Assembly: GCA_017537345.1 (NCBI GenBank)
Contig: JAFYKY010000005.1
Location: 277,475 to 341,474, forward strand
DNA: 64,000 nucleotides
From: Clostridia bacterium
Lineage (GTDB): Bacteria > Bacillota > Clostridia > Oscillospirales > CAG-382
Direction of reading: 5' to 3'
Position 1 is the first letter of the stretch. The number at the start of each line of letters is the position of its first letter. The notes below the pieces were generated by a model. The model did no database searches and was not told the DNA's origin. It saw only the letters and a list, made by a program, of their open reading frames with translations. The position numbers and the translations under genes were made by a program. This document shows, piece after piece, positions 8,771 to 17,044 of this stretch.

Positions 8771-9445
8771 ATGGAGAATATGGTAAATATTTACCTGTTT
8801 GGTAAAAAATATTCGGTTCCCGAAAACCTCACCATTATGTGTGCTATGGAATATGCGGGATACCAGCTTGTTCGCGGATGCGGATGCAGAAACGGCTTCT
8901 GCGGCGCCTGCGCAACAATATATCGTATAAAGGGCGAAACCGAGCTCAAATCCTGTCTCGCTTGCCAGACAAAGGTTGAAGAGGGTATGTATATCGCTAC
9001 CCTGCCCTTCTTCCCTCTGGTTAAGCAGGTTTACGATCTTAACAAGGTTACCCCTTCCGAAGCTGTAATGATGCAGCTTTACCCCGAGATCTACGCTTGC
9101 GTAGGTTGTAACGCCTGCACAAAAGCTTGTACTCAGGATCTTAACGTTATGCAGTATATCGCATACGCTCAGAGAGGCGATTTTGAAAAATGCGCAGAAG
9201 AATCCTTTGACTGCGTAATGTGCGGCGTATGTTCTTCCCGTTGCCCTGCGGGTATTTCTCATCCTCAGGTAGCAATGCTTGCAAGAAGAATTAACGGAAA
9301 ATATCTTGCTCCCAAGTGCGATCACCTTGAAGACCGCGTTCAGGAAATAAACAACGGTACCTTTACCGAACTTATTGAAGCGTTGATGCAAAAGCCTATC
9401 GAAGAAATGAAAGAGCTTTACAACAACCGCGATATTGAAAAGTAA
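8771..9445 (+). CDS. FrdB/SdhB/TfrB-like iron-sulfur subunit
   Basis: About 224 aa. The N-terminal half is a plant-type [2Fe-2S] domain (CGCRNGFCGAC, then CLAC). The C-terminal half carries two cluster motifs, CVGCNACTKAC and CVMCGVCSSRCP. This is the domain order of fumarate reductase/succinate dehydrogenase iron-sulfur subunits and of the N-terminal half of methanogen thiol:fumarate reductase TfrB. The start at 8771 has AAGGAG at suitable spacing; an in-frame ATG at 8753 overlaps the previous stop and is less likely. No FrdC/FrdD membrane anchors follow, so the enzyme should be cytosolic. Confidence 0.82.
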   Translation: MENMVNIYLFGKKYSVPENLTIMCAMEYAGYQLVRGCGCRNGFCGACATIYRIKGETELKSCLACQTKVEEGMYIATLPFFPLVKQVYDLNKVTPSEAVMMQLYPEIYACVGCNACTKACTQDLNVMQYIAYAQRGDFEKCAEESFDCVMCGVCSSRCPAGISHPQVAMLARRINGKYLAPKCDHLEDRVQEINNGTFTELIEALMQKPIEEMKELYNNRDIEK

Positions 9446-9459
9446 GGAGGAGCCGAAAG

Positions 9460-11063
9460 ATGTATTCTAAAAAATTCCAAAAATCTCTGGCTGCGGTAGA
9501 AGCGGCAAGAGAAGCAAATATCGCTCTTGAGCCCCGTCGTATGACTGCTCAGGAAAAGACCGACCTTTTGGCGGCTTACCACCCCGACTACAAGCAGGAC
9601 GAATTCGAAACTCTTGTGATCGGACCCAACAAGGGTGATAAGGTTCCCAAAGAGCTTGCGGCAACGCTGCAGGCGCACAGCCGTATCACTCCCGAAAGCG
9701 TTGACCTCTCTACCCCCGATTACGACGTAGACGTTCTGGTTATCGGCGCGGGCGGCGCAGGTACCTCCGCCGCTATTGAAGCTCACGAAGCAGGCGCAAA
9801 CGTTATGATCGTTACCAAGCTTCGTATGGGCGATGCCAACACTATGATGGCAGAAGGCGGTATTCAGGCGGCAGATAAGCCCAACGATTCCCCCGCTATC
9901 CACTTTGTAGACGCTTTCGGCGGCGGACATTTTGCCGCAAAGCGCGAGCTTTTGCAAAGACTTGTTTGCGAAGCCCCCGAGGCTATTCAGTGGCTTTCCG
10001 AGCTTGGCGTTGAATTCGATAAGACCGAAGACGGCACTATGGTCACCACCCACGGCGGCGGTACCTCCAGAAAGCGTATGCACGCCGCAAAGGACTATTC
10101 CGGCGCTGAAATTATGCGTACTCTGAGAGATGAAGTGCTTAACCGCAACATTCCCGTTGTTGATTTCACCTCCGCAATTGAACTTATTCTTGATGAAAAC
10201 GGCAACGCTGCAGGCGCAGTTCTTATGAATATGGAAACCAAGGAACTGCTTGTTGCAAAGGCAAAGACCGTTATTATCGCTACCGGCGGCGCGGGAAGAA
10301 TGCATTATCAGGGCTTCCCCACCTCCAACCATTACGGCGCTACCGCAGACGGTCTTGTTCTCGGTTACCGCGCAGGCGCAAACTTCTTTACGCAGAAACT
10401 CTTCAGTACCATCCTACCGGAGCCGCTTATCCCGAGCAGATCTTCGGCGCGCTGGTTACCGAAAAGGTACGTTCTCTCGGCGCAAAGCTTATAAACGCAA
10501 ACGGCGAAGCATTTATGCATCCTCTTGAGACCCGTGACGTTTCCGCGGCTTCCATTATCCGCGAATGCAGCACCAGAGGAAACGGCGTGGAAACCGATAA
10601 CGGAACTGCAGTATGGCTTGATACTCCTATGATCGAAAAGATCGGCGGCGAAGGCACGATCGAAAAGAGAATTCCCGCAATGATGCGTATGTTCGGCAAA
10701 TACGGTATCGATATCCGTAAAGAGCCTATCCTCGTTTACCCCACCCTCCATTATCAGAACGGCGGTCTGGACATTACCCGCGACGGTATGACCACCAACG
10801 TAAAGAATCTGTTCGTTGCAGGTGAGGCTGTAGGCGGTATCCACGGTAAGAACCGTCTTATGGGTAACTCTCTCCTCGATATTATCGTATTCGGCAGAAT
10901 AGCAGGTAAGAGCGCTGGCGCAACCTGCAAAAACGTAACCGTTGGCAAGCTTACTCTCGATCATATCAACAGCTTTGAAAAGGAGATTGCTGATGCCGGC
11001 ATCGAAACCGATGCAGTATCTCCCAAGCTTCTTCCAAACTACACTAATCAGGCAGATATCTGA
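9460..11063 (+). CDS. Fumarate reductase/succinate dehydrogenase flavoprotein-like subunit, interrupted by a frameshift
   Basis: FAD-dependent FrdA/SdhA/TfrA-type flavoprotein of about 534 residues across both frames. An N-terminal extension of about 85 aa precedes VLVIGAGGAGTSAA. Further family landmarks are MMAEGGIQAA, ATGGAGRMHYQ, QYHPTG (second frame) and GKNRLMGNSL near the C-terminus. The first frame runs 9460-10494; homology moves to another frame at about 10399-10404, where one base appears to be missing before the QYHPTG motif, and continues to 11063. All motifs are intact on either side, so this is either a sequence/assembly error or a recent lesion. It forms a pair with the preceding Fe-S subunit. 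Confidence 0.8.
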
Positions 11064-11080
11064 AAGGATTTTTAGTAGTT

Positions 11081-12454
11081 ATGGCGAATAAAGACAAAAA
11101 AGCAGGCAGGATTATTGCGGCATCAATAATTGCTGTCCTGATAATAGCTTTGGCATTTTGGTGCGTGTTCAGCGCTGCCAAGGCGAAGGGCGTATTGAGT
11201 ACGCTTAAGGTATCTTCTACCACCGCGTTGCTTGCCGGAATTTTCTTGGTATCTGTTTTGGGATATCTGCTTGGCAGTATTACAATAAAAGGAATCAACC
11301 TCGGTACCGCGGGCGTTTTCCTGGTAGCCATTTTATTTGGTTATCTTTGCACACTCAGCGGACTTGAAAACATTCCTGTTTTGGGAAATTTCTTTATTAA
11401 AAATTCTTCCGCAACCCTTAATACTTATTATTCCAAGATCGTTCAAAATATCGGATTGGTATTGTTCGTGGCTTCCGTTGGCTTTATTGCAGGCCCCAAT
11501 TTCTTTAAGAACTTAAAGAAAAACGCAAAATCCTTTGTACTTTTGGGCGCTACAATAATTACTAGCGGCGCGGTTGTTGCTGCTTTGTTCTCTCTCATTC
11601 CCGGTATCGGCCCCGAATTTGCCGCCGGCGTTCTTTCCGGCGCGCTTACGTCTACCCCCGGTTTTTCTGCCGCACTTGAAGCTGCGGAAAGTATAGGTAC
11701 ATCTACCGATATAATTACACTTGGCTATGCTATTGCATATCCCTTTGGTGTTATAGGCGTAGTTCTGTTTGTTCAGCTTATGCCCAAGATCCTTAAGGCA
11801 GATATGAACAAAGAAAGAGAACTGCTCAAGATCGGCTCAGAGCAAAAAAAACAACTGCCTTCCAGCCTGTTTGAAATAGATTCCTTTGGTCTCGCGCCTT
11901 TTGCTATGGCAGTAATTCTGGGTCTGTTGTTGGGAAGCGTCACCATCCCACTTACGGGAAGCGGATATAACGGCCCTTGTTTCAGTCTCGGTACTACCGG
12001 CGGTATTCTCATTATGTGCCTTGTTTTCGGTCATTTCGGTCATATGGGTAAGATCTCTCTTCGGGTTCCGGACAGAACAGCAAAGGTATTTCGTGAATTT
12101 GGCCTTATGCTGTTTCTCATTGGTGCAGGTGTAAGTGGCGGCGTTTCCTTGGTAAGCGAAATAAGCAAGAGCGAGCTTGGCGCAATGATCGTTGTATACG
12201 GTCTTGTGGGCGGTGCTATTTTGACTATCATTCCTATGGTGGTTGGATTCATTATTTCCAAGTACGTACTGAAGCTAAGCTTGCTTAACACACTCGGTTC
12301 CATTACCGGCGGTATGACCTCTACCCCTGCTCTTGGCACTCTTATAAATACTGCAAAGACAGATGACGTTGCTTCTGCATACGCTTCTACATATCCTATT
12401 GCTTTAGTATTGGTCGTTCTGGCTTCCCAGCTTATCATTACTTTGTTGGGCTGA
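11081..12454 (+). CDS. AspT/YidE-family transporter, candidate dicarboxylate (succinate) exporter
   Basis: 457-aa integral membrane protein with about 10-12 hydrophobic segments and a duplicated core. The twin family motifs are visible: SGALTSTPGFSAAL near residue 190 and GSITGGMTSTPALG near residue 408. It belongs to the aspartate:alanine exchanger family, which includes the Corynebacterium succinate exporter SucE. The soluble TrkA-C (RCK_C) insertion found between the halves in many members is replaced by a short linker. Its position as last gene of the malate-fumarate-succinate operon, 17 bp after frdA and just before a terminator, makes succinate export the simplest proposal; substrate is inferred only. 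Confidence 0.8.
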   Translation: MANKDKKAGRIIAASIIAVLIIALAFWCVFSAAKAKGVLSTLKVSSTTALLAGIFLVSVLGYLLGSITIKGINLGTAGVFLVAILFGYLCTLSGLENIPVLGNFFIKNSSATLNTYYSKIVQNIGLVLFVASVGFIAGPNFFKNLKKNAKSFVLLGATIITSGAVVAALFSLIPGIGPEFAAGVLSGALTSTPGFSAALEAAESIGTSTDIITLGYAIAYPFGVIGVVLFVQLMPKILKADMNKERELLKIGSEQKKQLPSSLFEIDSFGLAPFAMAVILGLLLGSVTIPLTGSGYNGPCFSLGTTGGILIMCLVFGHFGHMGKISLRVPDRTAKVFREFGLMLFLIGAGVSGGVSLVSEISKSELGAMIVVYGLVGGAILTIIPMVVGFIISKYVLKLSLLNTLGSITGGMTSTPALGTLINTAKTDDVASAYASTYPIALVLVVLASQLIITLLG

Positions 12455-12469
12455 TAAGAGAATATTTTG

Positions 12470-12495
12470 GGGACTTCGAAAAGAAGTCCCTTTTA
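12470..12495 (+). terminator. Rho-independent terminator of the Hdr/Flx/Frd operon
   Basis: An 8-bp stem, GGGACTTC with GAAGTCCC, around a GAAAA loop and followed by TTTT, begins 16 bp after the exporter stop codon. I see no comparable terminator earlier in the operon. Confidence 0.85.
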
Positions 12496-12505
12496 TTAAT
12501 TACAG

Positions 12506-12534
12506 TTGACAAAAGCGGGTATTTGTGATAAAAA
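12506..12534 (+). promoter_or_regulatory. Promoter of the SPFH gene
   Basis: -35 TTGACA at 12506-12511, 17-bp spacer, -10-like TAAAAA at 12529-12534, with TATTTGTG just upstream supplying an extended -10. Nearly the same element precedes the patatin gene at 13752. Confidence 0.7.
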
Positions 12535-12570
12535 TATGTTAATAAAATCCGTTAAGGAAGGAAAATCGAT

Positions 12571-13644
12571 ATGGCTATAAGTATTATTTCCGGAATTGCC
12601 ATCGTTGTGCTGATAGCAGCAATGGCTGCATTGTGTGTTTATTTTTACAAAAAAGGCAGCAAGACAATGCTTACTGTGACCGCAATCGTTGCAGTTGTTC
12701 TGTTGGCGGCAATGGCAATCGTCCCCATGAGCTTCCACACCATTGAAACCGGTGAAGTTGCTGTTGTAAAGCATTTAGGTGAAGCTAAATACGTCCGCAC
12801 CGCAGGTACATATTTTGACCTTTGGATAACCAACAAATGCGAAAAGTACGATGCCAAGGTTCAGAACGTAGAAATAACCACGTCCGCATACTCCAGCGAC
12901 GCACAGACGATGGATATTGCTATGACACTGCAGTACCAGATAATGACCGACAAGGTTATAAACATTGCACAGCAGTACGGTGCTTTGGACGTACTTCAGA
13001 GCCGTATTCAGTCTATTGCAATTGAAAAAACAAAATCTGTCCTCTCCTCCTACAAGGCTATGGATATTATATCCGACCGTGCTTCTATGTCCCCTAAGGT
13101 TGAGGAAGCTATAAAGAGCGCAATTGCAGAGGATTACCACGTTACCATTGCAACGGTTGTGCTCACAAATATCGACTTTTCCGATGCTTTTGAGACCGCA
13201 GTTGAAGATAAGATGATTGCCGAGCAGAAACAGCTTCAGGCAGAATACGAGAATATGACAAAGGTTGCCGCCGCAGAAGCAGAAGCTAAAGCCGCTGTAC
13301 AGAAGGCAGAAGGTGAAGCACAGGCAAAGCTTATTGCCGCACAAGCAGACCGTGAAGCTCAGGTAGAACTGGCACGTGCGGAAGCGCAGGCAATACAGCT
13401 TAAGTCCGTTGAAATAGCAAAAGCGCTTGGCTTTACCGTAAACGAAAACACCGTAACCGATGAAGAAGGCGTTGAGGTGATTGAATACGTTATAGATTTC
13501 AACGGCAAGAGTGCAGAAGAAATCGCCCTTATAACCGATTATCTTAAATATGCCGAATATCTTGCAAAGTGGGATGGAAAGCTTCCCGGCGTAATGACCG
13601 GCGAAAGCGCAACGATAATGATCCCCACCCAAGGCAACAATTAA
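12571..13644 (+). CDS. SPFH/Band 7 (prohibitin-like) membrane protein
   Basis: 357 aa. Two adjacent hydrophobic segments at the N-terminus (about residues 4-26 and 31-50) are followed by an SPFH domain starting at SFHTIETGEVAVV. An Ala/Glu/Lys/Gln-rich region at about residues 215-285 should form the coiled coil that drives oligomerisation in flotillins and prohibitins. Proteins of this family scaffold membrane microdomains or protease complexes; the partner here is unknown, since no NfeD-like gene is adjacent. It is a single-gene unit between two terminators, with AAGGAAGG upstream of the start. Confidence 0.85.
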   Translation: MAISIISGIAIVVLIAAMAALCVYFYKKGSKTMLTVTAIVAVVLLAAMAIVPMSFHTIETGEVAVVKHLGEAKYVRTAGTYFDLWITNKCEKYDAKVQNVEITTSAYSSDAQTMDIAMTLQYQIMTDKVINIAQQYGALDVLQSRIQSIAIEKTKSVLSSYKAMDIISDRASMSPKVEEAIKSAIAEDYHVTIATVVLTNIDFSDAFETAVEDKMIAEQKQLQAEYENMTKVAAAEAEAKAAVQKAEGEAQAKLIAAQADREAQVELARAEAQAIQLKSVEIAKALGFTVNENTVTDEEGVEVIEYVIDFNGKSAEEIALITDYLKYAEYLAKWDGKLPGVMTGESATIMIPTQGNN

Positions 13645-13660
13645 AATCAAACCCGTAATA

Positions 13661-13689
13661 AAACTCCCTGTTTTAAGCAGGGAGTTTTT
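13661..13689 (+). terminator. Terminator of the SPFH gene
   Basis: Stem AACTCCCTG with CAGGGAGTT around a short loop, followed by TTTT, 17 bp after the SPFH stop codon. Confidence 0.85.
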
Positions 13690-13751
13690 GTATACAGCGT
13701 AAAGTAGATTTTATACCTATGTAAAATATTGTTTCAAACATCCATATCCCG

Positions 13752-13780
13752 TTGACAAAAACATGTATTTGTGGTAAAAA
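13752..13780 (+). promoter_or_regulatory. Promoter of the patatin-like gene group
   Basis: -35 TTGACA at 13752-13757, 17-bp spacer ending TTTGTGG, -10-like TAAAAA at 13775-13780. It closely resembles the promoter at 12506. Confidence 0.7.
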
Positions 13781-13823
13781 TAAATATGAGCATTTATTTA
13801 TTTGTTTGAAAGGCGGACGCGTT

Positions 13824-14669
13824 ATGAATATCGGTTTGGTTTTATCCGGCGGAATGTCAAAGGGCGCATATCAGTTGGGTGCACTCCGTGCTATACGTGA
13901 ATATATTGACCCGAAGGACGTTAAATTTATCAGCGCGGCTTCGATCGGTGCACTTAATGCATACGCATATTCTTCCGATAATCTTGACGTGGGAAGCTTT
14001 ATGTGGCATTCCATCAACCTTACTCATACGAGAGTAATGGTCACTACCATTCTCCGCAGTGAATTTCTTACAGAGGTTATACACCGTCTTTCCAAAAAAG
14101 ATGTTCAATGCGAAAAAATGTATGTCCCCTATATAAATTTAAAAACACGCAGTGTTTTTTATACCGATATCGCATCCAAAACAGACGAAGACCTTAAAGA
14201 GCATCTTGCCGCGGCGGTTGCTATGCCCGGTATAAACCACCCCGTGCTTATTAACGAGCTTAATCTGTATGACGGCGCTACCGTGGATAATATCCCCGTG
14301 TATCCTTTGATGCAGTATAATCTTGATTATATTATCTGTATTCATTTTGATGATTATAATTACACCTTTGAATCCAAGTATTTTGATAATAAGATAGTAA
14401 AGATAAATTTCACGGGTGACAGCAAGCATTCCATTTGGTTTAACAGAAGCGACGTTAAAGAAATGGAAATTCAAGGCTATAAAAAAGCAAAGGCTATAAT
14501 GGAGTTTGTGTTTGCGGACGGACTTGAAAATACGGAAGCCATATACGGCAAGATCGAAGCGTTGAACGCGATGAACTCCCATAAGGTGCGCCGTACCACC
14601 TCCGATATTATTAACGATAATTTTGATAAGCTTAAAAAGCGCCTTGCAAAGAGAAAAATTGTTGAATAA
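13824..14669 (+). CDS. Patatin-like phospholipase family protein
   Basis: Predicted serine acyl hydrolase of 281 aa. The glycine-rich oxyanion motif is LSGGMSKGAYQLG. The nucleophile elbow is AASIGALN (A-x-S-x-G, with Ala in place of the usual first Gly), and the catalytic Asp lies in YDGATVDN, so the Ser/Asp dyad is complete. The start at 13824 is chosen because the glycine-rich motif normally begins within the first ten residues and AAGGCGG lies upstream; an in-frame ATG at 13752 lies on the -35 box. The substrate lipid is unknown. It is followed closely by a tiny membrane protein and an EEP-family enzyme, probably one transcript. Confidence 0.88.
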   Translation: MNIGLVLSGGMSKGAYQLGALRAIREYIDPKDVKFISAASIGALNAYAYSSDNLDVGSFMWHSINLTHTRVMVTTILRSEFLTEVIHRLSKKDVQCEKMYVPYINLKTRSVFYTDIASKTDEDLKEHLAAAVAMPGINHPVLINELNLYDGATVDNIPVYPLMQYNLDYIICIHFDDYNYTFESKYFDNKIVKINFTGDSKHSIWFNRSDVKEMEIQGYKKAKAIMEFVFADGLENTEAIYGKIEALNAMNSHKVRRTTSDIINDNFDKLKKRLAKRKIVE

Positions 14670-14680
14670 GAGGTAATATT

Positions 14681-14869
14681 ATGAAGATAACAAAACGTGT
14701 AAAAACCATTGCAGTTTGCGCTACTCTCGCCTGCGGCGCTATTGCCGGTGCGGCTCTGGGTATTATGGTATACCAGATCGCAAAGGCTGTTGAGGAAAAA
14801 ATTAAGAAGACCCTGAATATTAAAAATATTCTGAGCAAGATCCCCTTTATTAAACGCAAGGTAAAGTGA
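14681..14869 (+). CDS. Small single-pass membrane protein, unknown function
   Basis: 62 aa with one hydrophobic segment at about residues 9-33 and strongly basic ends (KITKRVK at the N-terminus, IKRKVK at the C-terminus). A GAGG box precedes the ATG, and the gene sits 11 bp after the patatin-like gene and 1 bp before the next. I recognise no family. The tight packing supports translation and possibly a joint role at the membrane with the lipase. Confidence 0.6.
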   Translation: MKITKRVKTIAVCATLACGAIAGAALGIMVYQIAKAVEEKIKKTLNIKNILSKIPFIKRKVK

Positions 14870-14870
14870 A

Positions 14871-15578
14871 ATGGAACTGAACATATTAAGCTTTAATACC
14901 CAGCATTGTATGAACTATATTACCCGCAAGATCGATTACAAATCCGTAGCTGACCTGATAATAGAATCTGGCGCGGATATTATCGGTCTTAACGAGATAC
15001 GCGGTGAAGGCGATCTTTTTGAATACGAAGCCCAGATGGAAGCGCTGGCTTCTCTTACGGGATACTATTACTATTTCGGTCAGGCTATCCTTGTAAACGG
15101 AAAAGGACCTTACGGCAACGGAATATTATCCAAATACCCTATCAAAAGCGTGGAAAAAATAATGATTCCCGACCCGGAACCCAAAATTCACGGTCAGCAC
15201 TACGAGACCCGCTGTATACTTAAGGCGACCATCGACGTTGGTACTGATCTTACCTTTATGGTGTCCCACTTCGGTCTGAATCTTGACGAGCGCGAAAACG
15301 CCGTAAAAACCCTTTTACCTGCCCTGGAAAGCGAAAAATGTGTGTTTATGGGAGATCTTAATACCACACCTGAAGAGCCTATACTGGACGGTATACGCGC
15401 CCGTATGACAGATGCGGACGATTACTTGAGCGGCAAGCTTCTTTCCTACCCTTCCGATAAACCCGAAATAAAGATAGATTATATTTTTGTTTCCCCCGAT
15501 ATAAAGATAAAATATGCGGACATACCCGCAAAGGTGGTTTCCGACCACCGTCCCTATTTCGCAAGGATAGACATTTAA
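14871..15578 (+). CDS. Endonuclease/exonuclease/phosphatase (EEP) family hydrolase
   Basis: 235 aa, metal-dependent hydrolase fold. Family motifs in order: NTQH near the N-terminus, the metal-binding Glu in LNEIRGEG, the central SHFGLNLDERE, the catalytic FMGDLNTTP, and the C-terminal IDYIFVS and VSDHRPYFARI (catalytic His). Members cut DNA, phosphoinositides, sphingomyelin or other phosphodiesters; the substrate cannot be read from sequence. There is no signal peptide, so it should be cytoplasmic. Co-transcription with a patatin-like lipase hints at lipid headgroup metabolism, as inference. Confidence 0.85.
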   Translation: MELNILSFNTQHCMNYITRKIDYKSVADLIIESGADIIGLNEIRGEGDLFEYEAQMEALASLTGYYYYFGQAILVNGKGPYGNGILSKYPIKSVEKIMIPDPEPKIHGQHYETRCILKATIDVGTDLTFMVSHFGLNLDERENAVKTLLPALESEKCVFMGDLNTTPEEPILDGIRARMTDADDYLSGKLLSYPSDKPEIKIDYIFVSPDIKIKYADIPAKVVSDHRPYFARIDI

Positions 15579-15587
15579 TACTTCATA

Positions 15588-15623
15588 CAAAAACGGCTTT
15601 GGTTTAAACCAAAGCCGTTTTTG
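15588..15623. terminator. Bidirectional terminator
   Basis: A perfect inverted repeat (AAACGGCTTTGGTTT and its complement, 15591-15620) with A-run and T-run flanks. It can end both the EEP gene (+) and the convergent secreted-protein gene (-). Confidence 0.85.
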
Positions 15624-15671
15624 CTTTCACGGGTGTGGTTACCCGTAGTTTCAAAAAGGAGTCAAGATTGT

Positions 15672-16973
15672 TTAGTCTTGTGTAAGTCTGTCTTTAAGGA
15701 TTGCGTTAACGTATTCGGAAATTGCCTGAGAACCGCTGAGCTGGCAGGGCTCGGAAATTTCATCAAATCCGCCGCCGAAGTGTGTCTGGCAGTTATCCTG
15801 ATACGAATCCGCGCCGAAGCGGAGAGCAGATACGCGGTTTGTACCGTGCAAGCCTTCCATACCCATAAAGAATACTGCTACGCGGTAATCGGAAACGGCG
15901 TTTGTAAACTCTTCGCCGGAAACGTGGCGGTAATCCTCGCTGTTAAGATATATCTTGAATTCCTCCCACAGAGCTTCAAGGTCTGCGACTTCCTTTGCGT
16001 CGGTATCGCCTTCAAGACGGAGACGGGCCACCAGCTCCTCTGCATTCATATCCCATACTTCGATAACAACTGTCTTTCCTTCGGTATCGTACTTTACGTT
16101 GTTAAGGTTTTCGGGAATGAGTCCATCGGGATAAAGCTGAACGGAAGCGCTTCTGTCGCCGCAATCAAGTGATTCGATGTAGTTGATGTGGATCTGTCCG
16201 CTGAAGACAAACGCGCCTGTGGAGTACTTGGAAAGACGAGAGAAGCTCTCATCAATAGTCCACTGATTTTCTCCGGGAATTTCTTCGCGGAAGAAGTACT
16301 GTACGTCTTTTGCAAGAACCCAAAGCTCGGTTTCGTCAAGGGGCGTCGTCATATCCGCGAATACGGTTTTGACACCGTGACGTCCGTATACTGCAGAATT
16401 TAGAACTTCTACACGAGCGAGAATTACGTTCCAGATATCCTTTTCAACGTTAAAGGAATATTCGTTAGTGCCGACCTCCAGACCGCCGAAGCAATTTTTG
16501 TATTCTTCGGAGGAATAGAAGCTTATTCCGGGATAGCTTGCGGTAACGCCGTCAAGTCCGGTTACGTTGATAACATCGTATTGGCTGAACAGCTTGAGAG
16601 TATCGTCAATGATAAAGAGCATATCCTCTGCGGAAAGAGTAAACCATTCGCCGTTTTCTCTGCGGGTGACGAAATCGTTTATCTGCTCTTCCGAATAAAT
16701 GCTTACCACCGATTTACCGTCAGCTTCGGATACCAAGGAATACTGGCCGAACTTGCCCGAAAGCTGTTCCTGCGGAGTGGGAACGGTAGTATCGGTAATG
16801 ATACTCTCTTCCTCGGGAAGCAGGCCGCTTACGTCGGGCGCGTAGGAATCAGTATCCACCGCTTCGCCTTCTGTTTCTGCCATACCCATAAGCATAAGTC
16901 CGCCGGAGAGTATGCATACCGCCAAAACGAGTGACAGCGCGGAACGGAAAAATAGACGTTTGCTGAATTTCAT
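15672..16973 (-). CDS. Secreted/membrane-anchored protein of unknown function
   Basis: 433 aa. A basic N-terminus (MKFSKRLFFRS) is followed by a hydrophobic segment to about residue 31, consistent with a signal peptide or anchor. The rest is acidic and exported. I recognise no catalytic motif or named family; a YGRHGVKTVF segment and a C-terminal region with GADSYQDNCQTHFGGG stand out. Its promoter carries the same 15-nt element at the same distance from the -10 as the neighbouring two-component operon, so it is probably a direct target of that response regulator. Confidence 0.75.
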   Translation of the reverse strand: MKFSKRLFFRSALSLVLAVCILSGGLMLMGMAETEGEAVDTDSYAPDVSGLLPEEESIITDTTVPTPQEQLSGKFGQYSLVSEADGKSVVSIYSEEQINDFVTRRENGEWFTLSAEDMLFIIDDTLKLFSQYDVINVTGLDGVTASYPGISFYSSEEYKNCFGGLEVGTNEYSFNVEKDIWNVILARVEVLNSAVYGRHGVKTVFADMTTPLDETELWVLAKDVQYFFREEIPGENQWTIDESFSRLSKYSTGAFVFSGQIHINYIESLDCGDRSASVQLYPDGLIPENLNNVKYDTEGKTVVIEVWDMNAEELVARLRLEGDTDAKEVADLEALWEEFKIYLNSEDYRHVSGEEFTNAVSDYRVAVFFMGMEGLHGTNRVSALRFGADSYQDNCQTHFGGGFDEISEPCQLSGSQAISEYVNAILKDRLTQD

Positions 16974-17008
16974 ACTTTTACCTTCTTTCTGTGTTTTAGT
17001 GTAGCCTT

Positions 17009-17040
17009 ATTATAAAACCCAGATATTATGGATTTGTAAT
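17009..17040 (-). promoter_or_regulatory. Promoter with putative response-regulator box
   Basis: On the minus strand, ATTACAAATCCATAA (17026-17040) lies 11 nt upstream of TATAAT (17009-17014), with no good -35. The same box, 13 of 15 identical and at the same spacing, precedes the response regulator gene. This is the pattern of an activator site replacing a -35. Confidence 0.6.
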
Positions 17041-17044
17041 GGTA

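Noticed and set aside
10395..10410. Programmed ribosomal frameshift in the frdA-like gene
   Set aside because: No slippery heptamer or clear downstream structure is seen, and frameshifting is not known for this family; a lesion or sequence error is simpler.
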